Origin: Antedon bifida
Lineage: Eukaryota; Echinodermata; Crinoidea; Comatulida; Antedonidae
NCBI GenBank assembly: GCA_963402885.1
Contig: OY727100.1
Span: 10,509,395 to 10,573,394 of the forward strand
Reading direction: 5' to 3'
Length of the DNA: 64,000 nucleotides
This document shows, one piece after another, positions 24,001-34,100 of this stretch. The stretch's first letter is position 1. Every line of letters starts with the position of its first letter. Both the position numbers and the translations under genes were made by a program. The notes under the pieces were generated by a model. That model searched no databases and was not told the origin of the DNA. It saw only the letters and a list, made by a program, of their open reading frames with translations.

Positions 24001-27000
24001 AGCGAGTTCCGCTTGGCCTCCCACTTTTTTTTTGCTGGGCATACTAACACAACACGACGATTGTTCACTACAGGCCTAGTCAAACATTAATAAATTTAAT
24101 TAATATATATATATATATTTTAACTAAAATATAAAAACCTAACACTAAAATTTACAAGATAAGTTCTATTTGATAACTGCTGAACATCGTGGTTCTGGAG
24201 CTAGCGAGCTGTACACAGAGCATAGTTGTTTGCTTGACATAACAGGGTATTCCCCTACACAGGTCTCCGCGTGCGTGTGACGTGCCCAGCCAGCTGCTTG
24301 ATAGAGAAAGCATGCAGCTCACACGCAAGTGCAAGATGCAACGGTTGAGTGAATTCAGAGATCATCTTAATTCCATGGTTTTTTACCTAAACACCACATG
24401 ATGGTGAATATGCCTGTTAAAGTCTCAATGATACGATCCCTAATGTACCATGTTGTTGCTAGGAGGCTTGAAAGGAGGAGGGATCTAGCCTAATTTCGGT
24501 CGGCAAGAGAATGCCGTCCTCTGACAATATAAGGTCGGCAATTGAAATTTGTGGGCTGGTAATTACACCAACTTATAGTTCATAAACAAAAGAGAATAGC
24601 CGGAAATGCGATTTGCGGCCATAGGCCTATAGAGAAAAAAAAATCGAGGGTATGGTTCCAGTGGCGGATCTAGCGGGGGCGTATGGGGCGTAAAGTACAG
24701 GCAAGTTGTTAGCTTGCATTTGGTACCCTAGGTAAGTATCAGCTGCATGTTCCACATGTCGTAATTTGCGAGCTTTAGAGTGTTTGGTAAATGACATTAT
24801 GAGATGTTTGTAAATCGTTTTAAACGACTTGCAATGCGCTAGAACGTCAAAATTTCCAGGGGCCGTCGGCCCCTGGACCCCCACCGGGGGCCCTTGGCGG
24901 CCCCCTGGCCCCCAGCCTATGTTTGCTCGCTTCGCTCGCAAAGCTACGCCACCCCTATTTCAATATCCTGGATCCGCCCCTGGGTTCCACTAAAGAACTT
25001 AACGATCCACCCCGCCGTCAAACCTGGTTACGGCCCTGGGAGCTGTAGCTTGGTGGTTAAATAGTGGAGCTGTACACTTGATGGTTATATAGCGGAGCTG
25101 TAGCTTGGTGGTTAATGTGCTTGCCTTCCAGTCAGAAGGTCCAGGGTTCAATCCTGACCTAGTGTCAGGTTGTAACTCACGATTCTTTCAACTCCACTCC
25201 CTATAGCCTCAAATAAGTTTATAAGCATGATAAACTATAAAATAGTTATCTATAATAATATTCATCCTGTAATCATCCTGGAGTTTGTGCTCGCTGTTGG
25301 ATGAGTATGAAAAAAACACCAATTTTCCTCACCTTTCCTTTGATAGATAGTCCACCTGTGTCATACACGATACCCTTGCCCACCCAGCTTACAGTCTGTG
25401 TGGCAGATGGCGATTTGTGCTGGAGCACAACCATTGCAGGAGGGTGGTCAGCTGCTTTGCCCACTCCATAGATACCTCCAAACCCACGACGATCCAGTTC
25501 TTCACCTCTGACAATGATTGGTTCAATCCCTAAATCACTCCCAACTATTTTAATTTCCTAAAAAAATAATAATAATAAACTGTTATTATAATAATTTCAA
25601 AACTACTTCAAATGGTGAGTGAGAAAATGGTGAATAAATTAGTAATGAAAGAAGAATTAAGCATCCCATAATCGGCGGCAGAAATAATCAGACACCCTTC
25701 ATCTGGTGGCTTATGTGCCCACCCCACCTCGACCTCAATTCTGGACTGATCCACTCCTAGTAATGATATAACTTGCCTCAATAAACGCATCTGTATGCAT
25801 TTCATTACATGGCGTATCCACTATACGACCTGTCAACCTGATACCTTTAGCTGCTTGTTCTAGACAATTCATCTCATCCTCAGTCAGGCTTTGGTCGCTA
25901 TCTTCGCCAACTAAAATAAACTCAACAGTCACTGTGCGTTTTCGTAATTTATTTGCACCGGTCTTGCGTGAGTAGAGTGGAAATGCACGTGCTACAGCGC
26001 AACCAGAAGCAAACACAGACTTCCGCTCACATGCAATCTTTAAAAAATAATGATGGATGATTACATTATCAAAAAGGTACTGAAATGAAGTATGAAACTG
26101 CTAAACAATTATCTAATGTAAAATTTTCTTTATTTGATTATGTGCTTTTAGTTAGAATTAAGAAGCATAAGCCTAGTGAACTTTGCCAATTAATAAAACA
26201 AGGAATTTCACGCACGGTCAATGATGGTCATAAAATACTAATTTTCCTGATAGCATTATCTTTTTGATCATTATTTGCATTATTATGTTATTGTTAATGT
26301 TAGTGTTATTATTGTAAAGGTAGTACAACGTTTATTTCAGGCTCTGCCTTTGTCCTCCATCTTAATTTGTATTTTTTGTTTGTTATGATGGAAATAAAGA
26401 TTGATTGAAAGATTGATTGATTATTAATTATTTTGGAGTTTATAAGAATTTTGAAAGTATCAAGATGTTAACGTACAACTATACATTCATTTCCAACATT
26501 GGTCAAATAGGCTTTTACAAGTTTTGGAATAGCATGAGCTCTCGACGGTGTATTATGCCTACTGGCTTTTAACGGCAGACAAGCAATAGTGGCATTGTTG
26601 AACCAAATAGATATGTGATCTGTCGGTGATGGCTGTAGAGATGATACTGCAACTTTGAAAGTCTGAAAAATAAAATCATTAATCAATTTATAAGCAAATT
26701 AATCAATCAGCTCAGTGCTCAAGAAAATTCATGATAGCCTGGCCCTACTCTAGCCGGATGGAAGGGCTTAGACTAGGCCTATAAAAATGTTTTTTTATGT
26801 ACTGTTGTGTAGGCTAGGCCTACAGTAAATTTACAGTAGGCCTACTATAGGCTAGCCTAGCTTAATAATAATGGCAATTGCCTAGCCTATTAAATGACAA
26901 TAAATAATGGTTCTGACTCTGACTTTTACTACAATATTTCTAGGCCTAGAAAATAAGTAGGCCTAGCCTAGCAGGTTAGCGATCTAGGCTCCTCAGCCGC

Positions 27001-27163
27001 AGCAATTTGTTACCTCCTCGTCGACACGAGTGCCGAATTTGGTTTTAACTTTGTCAAATGGAAGTGAAGTTAAATGCCCAAGTTGTCCAATAACAACAAC
27101 CGGTCGATCATTTGGATCCGAAATACTATTATTTGTACTATATTGCAAAGTAACATTCGACAT
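18089..27163 (-). CDS. NPEPL1: NPEPL1, probable leucyl aminopeptidase-like (peptidase M17)
   Basis: Removes N-terminal residues from peptides using two metal ions (family knowledge). Exons in transcript order, plus coordinates: 27014-27163, 26477-26662, 25777-26037, 25333-25557, 20778-20855, 20391-20491, 19868-19922, 19404-19548, 19025-19125, 18797-18907, 18089-18241; 521 residues (human 523). The M17 metal and catalytic residues are all present with the spacing of bovine LAP: K260, D265 and K272 in GKGIVYDTGGLSIK, D283 in KRDCGG, and D342, E344, R346 in NNTDAEGR. Family-specific stretches include RIVDTPCNEMHTD, GFGGIYGVGKAA and the basic tail KKIRLV. The third intron starts with GC (GCAAGT) instead of GT. 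The start is the first ATG in a frame beginning MSNVTLQYS, as in human MANVGLQFQ. Intron 4 (20856-25332) holds the 27-bp satellite. Confidence 0.95.
18300..18460 (-). repeat. tRNA-derived SINE
   Basis: On the minus strand, GTGGCCTAGTGGTTCACATG matches a tRNA D-arm/A box, and GGTTCAAATCC about 45 bases later matches a B box. The body ends in a CCCATGTTTTCAG hairpin with its complement CTCATATGAG. It sits in the last NPEPL1 intron. Confidence 0.65.
21148..23946 (+). repeat. 27-bp satellite array, about 104 units, from a SINE head
   Basis: Unit AGTGGAGCTGTAGCTTGGTG followed by GTTAAAT, repeated head to tail for 2.8 kb with very little decay. Variants are mainly TTAAAT versus TTAAGT and GGTGG versus GGTGT/GGTGA. 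One irregular junction lies near 22934. The unit contains TAGCTTGGTGG, a near match to the polymerase III A box. The full tRNA-like sequence this motif belongs to lies just past the array at 25081-25206. Located in NPEPL1 intron 4. Confidence 0.95.
23947..25038. mobile_element. TIR DNA element inserted in the satellite, itself carrying another
   Basis: CAGGCCCGTAACCAGG at the left is mirrored by CCTGGTTACGGCCCTG at the right. The satellite resumes at once (GGAGCTGTAGCTTGG), and GGAGCT flanks both sides as a likely 6-bp target duplication. No transposase frame is seen. A TA microsatellite lies at 24103-24118. A second element is nested at 24659-24982. Confidence 0.85.
24659..24982. mobile_element. 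nested hAT-like MITE
   Basis: CAGTGGCGGATCTAGC at the left and GGATCCGCCCCTG at the right are imperfect inverted repeats of the type common on hAT-family elements. GGTTC flanks both ends. The interior is GC-rich compared with the window (GGCCGTCGGCCCCTGG, CGCTTCGCTCGC). Confidence 0.75.
25039..25210 (+). repeat. tRNA-derived SINE at the end of the satellite
   Basis: After two decayed satellite units, the A-box region TAGCTTGGTGGTTAATGTG continues into CTTGCCTTCCAGTCAGAAGG (anticodon-arm-like) and the B box GGGTTCAATCC, then a body ending CCACTCCCTATAG. A diverged copy with the same order and the same CCACTCCCTATAG end lies at 34944-35065. This is the likely source of the 27-bp array. Confidence 0.8.
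26745..26995. repeat. AGGCCTA-rich cluster in NPEPL1 intron 1
   Basis: Repeated TAGGCCTA, GCCTAGCC and related words just inside the first intron, about 20 bp from the exon 1 donor. Confidence 0.6.
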
Positions 27164-27541
27164 AATTTAAGTTTTTAAGGTATAAAGAAGAGAGAAAGAA
27201 CAGAAAGAGGCATCCACTTCTTTTTTGCAACAAAAAACGATGGGCGGCGGATGACGGATGTGAGAGACGACCCTGGATCAAAGGTCATAAACTTGACCTT
27301 ATTGTTGAGAATCGTCCATTTGACTCCTAAAGTTATTTATAATAAATATTCACATTAGTTCAATATTATCGAATAATATTTGTATAGCTATTGTTTTTAA
27401 GAATTGTCATTGATTTTAAGTATTAATATATGCAGTTACAGTTATAAAAATAATTTGACATAAAGTATGGTAAACCCTATAATCAAAATGGTATACGCCA
27501 TACAGTAAACAAATAATAAAAACAGGCACACGACACCGTCT
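27164..27541. promoter_or_regulatory. NPEPL1 upstream region (half of a former bidirectional promoter)
   Basis: The 370 bp directly upstream of the NPEPL1 start codon, with no coding sequence. It ends at GACACCGTCT, the left copy of a 10-bp direct repeat flanking the large TIR element. Removing the element would leave the NPEPL1 and GAN start codons about 534 bp apart, head to head. No TATA box or specific factor site is claimed. Confidence 0.5.
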
Positions 27542-30500
27542 GTAACGCCAAATGAAGTGACATTGCCAAATGAGGTGCGCGTGGTCTGTATCGCACAAGG
27601 CTAGGTCACTTAATTTGGCAGCACGTTTCTGGCGAGCTAATCGTGTTATTAAATATTGATATTATTTATTTCCAAATAAACACAAACTGAAAATTATTAA
27701 CTTTTCTTTTTTTAACTATTTCTAACCTAATAATCTCTATTCATTGTATGAAATTAAACCATTATAACTGAAACATACGACGAAAATTTACGATTTTAGT
27801 GTAAAAAACGAAAGGTACTGCCATCGAAAAATATAGAAAACTCGACATTCATGATGGGAAGCCTACCGACCCCTTTCTAAGCAGCTGGAAAAGAAGACTA
27901 CTCGTTTTAGCGCCAAAGGGAAGTGTCTGAAGTCACGTCTGCATGTTATGCGGACATGGTCTGGGACAATTTGCCTTTAGCGCTAAAACGTTGATTGTTT
28001 GAGTTATGGGACGCCATTTCTGCATTATTTCCTAGTAATATTTTGATTTGACGTTCCTTTCGTCGGTACATTATTCCCGTTACTATTTTGTTCGTTTTTA
28101 TGAATTTCTATGTTTATGTTTTCAAATTAAAATGATTATTCGTTGAATATGAATGTATCCCGTTATTCTATTGATTATATTGTATATATTTTGTTGTTTA
28201 ACATTGCTTAACTATACAGTTTCCTAACCTTTTAGTTTCATTTTTAATCAATTCCGTTTTTTTAAAATGTATAATGTTATTTATGTTTTTTATTTATAAG
28301 TTCTTTAAGAATATGAGTTACATGATCACATTTATTTCACTTATTATACCTACAGTATAACACTATATTTACTTTGATGTCTGAAACATTAAAACATAAA
28401 TTCGGAATAATGGCGAACCTAAGTCGCAAATTGTTAGTTAGATATTTGTTATAATTTCATCATCTCATTTGTTACACGTGTGTGTGTGTGACCTATAATA
28501 AATAAATAAGGGATGGCAGGCTACAGGTAGGCCTACTTCGAGGGGAAATTCATCAGATTGTTTCATCAAAACAATAACTCATAAGGTCGGAAACATTTAG
28601 AACATAAATAGATAATGAAACCAAATTTTGAGATATTGCGTTGTTCTCTTTTGTTATCAATCTTTTCATGTCACGTACCGTAATAGAAGGTAACAGTTGA
28701 ACATGCATATCACAATAAATAAATAATGGTAATTAACTAATTAATTCACCAATCCTAATGGCATTTTTATCAAGTTTTAACAATCTTTGATGTCGGAAAC
28801 ATTCCCAATAATAGAGACTAATTTTGCAATATGTTAGAGATATTTTATTCAGCTGGTACTTTTTACCTTGATATCGGGAACTTAACATTTGAACATAAAT
28901 TCGCAATAATGGATCATATAATTGTGCAATGAAGTCGTGTCATCTTGTTCATATGATGTGGGAAAAAACTTTGGATGAGATATGGGGTGAGCGAAATTCT
29001 AAGCAAGCTAAATACATGATACTTATTTTGAGGTTGGAAAAAAGCACGTGAATTCGCAAATAATTGAACCTAATTTTGCAATGAAGTCGTCATCTCATTT
29101 GTTCATATCGATGTGAGAAAATGTTTGGACGGGAATGTGGTGAGCGAAATTCTAAGCAAGCTAAATACATGAGTTATTTTAAGGTTGGGAACACAACGTG
29201 AATTCGCAAACAATTGAACGTAATTTTGCAATAAAGTCGTTTGTTCAGATCATATTACAATGTGGGAAAAAAGTTTGAGCGAAATTCTAAGCAAGTATTA
29301 CTTCGAAGTCGGGGGAACAACCTTAAATTCGCAATAATGCAATGGAACCTAATTTTGCAATGAAGTCGGTCACCTTGTTTGATACGATGTTGGAAACACG
29401 TTTGGAGGGGTGGACGAAATTCTAGGAAGCTAAATACAGTTAGTTATAACACTAATTATTTTGAGGTCGGGAATATTAGAATTTTTACTTAAATGGAACC
29501 TAATTTTGCAATGGAGATTGCATGCGTTATTTTCATCTCGGTTGTTCGTTCCATCAATTATACGTCGTACATAATGTGGAACATGCATGCACTGTTATAC
29601 TTTGTGGGGTGATGAGAGTGGGATGCTACTGTAATCAAGTTAATATATTATTTATTGACATACAGTAATTTAATTAGCTATATCGATGGAATAGTAGATT
29701 AGGCCTATATTTACACATTTGCAGCCTTCACTATTTATATTTAAAAGCAATATGCTATATAACATTGAATCACGGTGAAACATATAACAATAAAGAAACA
29801 AGTATAGAAAAATGGTTAGCTTTAAGAAATACTATTATGCTAATATAATTTCTAATTTGCTACGATTATCAGAAAAGGAATTCACTGTGATACGAGTTAC
29901 AGGTGGTACTGATCTGATTTTATTTCGTTTCATCTTGTATATAAATTACATTGTATAATCCGGGTTGTAAAATGAAAACAAACAAATGAAAATCTCACAA
30001 ATTCTTTATGTGTAAAATATTTTAAAACGAGATATAGATGATAATGATGATCATTGTCAAGTGTATAGAAAAATATGAACATTAATGAAATAGGAGGTAA
30101 AATACGGAATTGATAAATGTAAAAATGTTACTGATGAATTGTAACGACATTGGGAATTAACAAATGTGTTAAATAATATGTTTGCGACAAAAAAGAGAGA
30201 AAAAAAGCTATCGATGGAATGGTGGGTACAAAATCCATGATAATTTAGCTACTTAGCTGAAATAAATTCGACGGGAACCTGATTTCACAAGAGGACCTCT
30301 TATATGAGTTTGTGAGGACTCCGTTTATAGAGGACATCTTAATATCTGTTCTAAAAACTCCTTAATATCAGTTCCAGAATTAACCTTAATATCAGTTCTT
30401 TTCTAATGAAGAATCTGGGCAATTTACAATCAAGCAACAACACCACATAATTCTACGTGAATTCTACTGTACGTGAACTAGCCTTAATACCGCCTGATTA

Positions 30501-31015
30501 CGGTATATAGGCCTACAGTATTAGCTTCAGAATAAATGACGACGCATTCTACAGATATTTAAAAAAATGAAAATATTAAATTGGCTTCGTCGAAATGTTG
30601 TACCTTGATAGACAGACCCCCAAGCACAGGTAAATCCTCAGATTCTGCTTGATCACAGACAATCTGCACTGCAGCACAACTAAAAAGCAGTAAAAAGATT
30701 TTGGCACACACGGCGTATCATATAATTTGCGGACCATGACCGAAGCACTTCCGCTTCGATCTATTCGACGAAAATCAAAAAAGGATAACTATTTTCTGCT
30801 TTATATTTAATTTAATGTAATGGTGATCTAATAACAGGCGTAACAACACATAATACATATTGTAGTTTAATACTGGCTTAAATATGATTGTTTTATATAA
30901 ACTGTATTTTAAAAAATGACAATAGAACTTCATTTTGCAATAGTACCTAATTTGGCGCCTTTAGACGCCAAATTAAGTGCGGTACCTCATTTGGCAGCGG
31001 TACCTCATTTGGCGT
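27542..31015. mobile_element. 3.47 kb TIR element with 10-bp target duplication
   Basis: Left end AACGCCAAATGAAGTG...TTGCCAAATGAGGTG and right end CACCTCATTTGGCGT type sequence (CGGTACCTCATTTGGC twice) are inverted repeats. GACACCGTCT flanks both sides exactly (27532-27541 and 31016-31025). The middle (about 28380-29530) has degenerate repeats of roughly 130-150 bp with AATTTTGCAATGAAGTCG and GCGAAATTCTAAGCAAGCTA. No transposase frame is visible. A 10-bp duplication is compatible with Mutator-like or fold-back elements; the class is inference. Confidence 0.85.
30604..30679 (-). other. exon-like segment inside the TIR element
   Basis: On the minus strand a 76-nt stretch is bounded by CTTTTTAG upstream and GTACAA downstream and is open in one phase, reading CAAVQIVCDQAESEDLPVLG then GLSIK. 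It is more GC-rich than its surroundings. I do not recognise the protein. It could be an exon of a spliced transposase, a host exon captured by the element, or chance. Confidence 0.35.
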
Positions 31016-31181
31016 GACACCGTCTTCTTGCCTCATAAGCAGCAGCAATGCAGCGTCCTTCTTGTTTTGAAAATACTGGTCTAGCCTAGCCTAGGTTTAG
31101 TTCAACGACTCCAAGAAGTAAAAAACTACGATTTAGGATGCTAATGCTTTGGCTAGGATAATAATAATCGAGTTATCAATA

Positions 31182-34100
31182 ATGTCAAAACTACTTAAAA
31201 CCCCAAAATACGCAGAACAGCTCCTGCACAGCTTGCAAGAACTTCGAAAAGATGTTAAACACTGTGACCTTATTTTGGTCGTAGATGGAAAAGAGTTCAG
31301 TGTTCAGCAGAATGTGCTTTGCGCAGTATCGCCATATTTTAGGTAAGCTGCAGCTAGCCTGGCTGTGAGTTCCTTTTTTTAACAAAACACTACACTGATA
31401 ATAATATTAGGATTATTACAGTATGGTAATATTGAAACAATATTTATGAAATTTCTTGACACTGTATTTGTTTTCAAAATTAAAATAATTAATAATAATG
31501 TAATTCTACTTTTTACACCTATGATCCACTCTGTGCTATGTGCACACATGCTACATTCACATGCTCTTTGTATAAATATGCTAATTTGCATATATAGGCC
31601 TATCTATGCCACATGAACACGCTACTTTGCATATGTCACATGAACATGCTTGCTATATTTTGCATATGACCATGCTATTTTGCAGTGCAAGTGACATGCC
31701 CATGCTATTTGGCACCACTTTCCACCATACTACATGCCTGTGCCACAATATGCTACTAACCACATGCCACAATGCTACATACATACATGTGCCATCACTC
31801 TCCTTTTAAAAAGAGCATTTAACTTGCATTGCACCATGCTAATAAATTACAGTTTCTCGGAGAGTAAAATGTAAATTGTTCAGTTTTGATTATTAAAAAA
31901 GGGGAGACATAAACAAACAACAAAATACCCAGGTTTTAATCAGAATATTGCAAAAGTAATTTATTTTTGTATTTTATTTTAAAAGTTATAGAATTCTTAT
32001 GTACAGTAACTTAAGAGTCTCGGGTATTTCACGCCATAGTTCAACCCCTTTACTGACTAAGCTAAATGATTTTTGAGCGGTTCTTTTAAATTGTGTGTAG
32101 AATTGGTGTTTTTGTCGAGTATATTTATCGTGGACATCATTCTGAGCATAAAAAATAAAATTATTTTGAAAAATCGCTTGGAGTAAATTATGAAAAGCTT
32201 TATGCATTAGAGAAACTGTATAGTTTTATTAAATTATAAAGATCAAGAGTTTTAACAACATTAAAAATTGGTTTACTTGGACTGGTATGGGACTTTCATA
32301 ACAAGTCTTTTTTGTAATATGTATAAACAATTTAAACTAGTTTTAAAGGTATTACCACAGACTTCACAACAATATGTAAAATAAGGCAAAACTAATGATA
32401 AATAATAATTATAATATAATAAATAAAGCTGATGTATTTAGTAAATGTTTTACTTAATAAAGAATTCTAATACTTTTAGAAATTTTGGAATGAATATATT
32501 CAATATGATACTTCCAATTTAATTAATCAATAATTAATAACTCTTAAAAACTTTATTATATTTACCCGTTCAATTTCAACACCACTAATAACTAAATATG
32601 TTGGTTGATGATTGTTTTTGTGACTAAAAATAATATACTTTGTCTTACTCTGGTTCAACATCAAATTTATTTACCTTAAACCAGGTATCAATTTTTTTTA
32701 GCTCATCATTATTATAATATTACAGATAAATTGCAGATTCTTACCAGAAAGAAGTATATTTTTATCATCAGCATATTAAAAGCATGTATTTCATTAGGGA
32801 AGAAGCATTACAAATGTCATTTATATAAAAGGAATAAAGTGGGCCCCAAAATTGATCCCTGGGGGATGCAACATAAAATGTATCACCATGTATTATTACA
32901 TGGTTTTCTGTTAGAGAGATAATTTTGGATCCATTTATTGGCAATTCCATGTATACAATACTAGGCTTCAAATTTGTTTTAAGGATATTTTGGTCAATGG
33001 TATCAAACGCCTTTTTTAAGTCAATAAAAATTTAGACATGTTCATATCCTTTAATGCATGGCTAGTGGACATATTTATTCAAATTGTCCTGAATATAAAA
33101 TATCAAATTTGTCTATAAATTTCAACAGACGAGTGTTAAATAGTTTCTTACATTTTAGAAAATTGGGGCAACAAGGAGATCGGTCGATAAACTACTTTTA
33201 TCCCCAGCTTTGTAGATTGGAACAATTTTTGCAACCTTAAAGGTATCTGGGAAAATGCCAGTCTCAAGCGACCGATTACAAATATGTGCTATTATGCTCA
33301 TGCCCCAGCTGGCTACTACTTTGTGCCTTAATGAATAATTCTGCACACTCTCTGGCGTCTTAGAACTAACGTGAGACTTGAAAATAGTTTAGTAATTGTG
33401 ATAGCTAAATTAGGATTAATTGGGCTGTCCTGAATCTATTCTGATTATTTCTTGTACTGTGTAATTATATAGATTAGAAATAAAATGCAAACACAGATGG
33501 TTTTATTACCATAAGTTGTATATATTTATTTAATTGATACGAGCAATCAGGCAGGAAATGGTTTGCAATTAATTGTTTCAGATTTGATAATTCAATATTC
33601 TATTACTCCATAGGTCTTTATTTAACTATGAAGGTAGATCAAGTCTTGAAAGCAGAAATGGCAAAGCTATCAAAAACATTGACATTAATGATGTAAACGC
33701 CAAAACGTTTGACCAGATTATAAAATATGTATACTGTGGTGAAATTGAGTTAAACGATGGTAACATTCAAGATGTCCTGCAGGCTTCGGATGTCCTACTC
33801 ATGGCTGACTTGAAGAACCTTTGCTGTGAATTTCTTGGTAAAGATTTCTCTTTAGGTGGCATTTTCATTTAGAATAAAACTGTCACTGTACACTGTGATC
33901 CAAGTGAAAACGACTTGCAGTGTATTAGTGCTTGTATTTAATTTTGTTTGTGTTTCTTTTTTGTTTCGTTTTGGTATTTAAAATAATATTTTTATAAGGC
34001 GATATCTGTTATATTATAACATAACATTTCCATTATTATAACAACCAATAGATTCTTCTGTAGAATGTCACTTATGTGAATAAAGTTAGTTAGTTAAGTT

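Noticed and set aside
24627-24941. Minus-strand frame with GWGPGGRQGPP
   Set aside because: Derived from the GC-rich interior of the nested hAT-like MITE.
26471-26476. NPEPL1 exon 2 donor at GTTAAC (26472)
   Set aside because: It would put the next exon out of phase (stop after three codons); the donor GTACGT four bases earlier restores CIVIACERK against human CIVMVCEQP.
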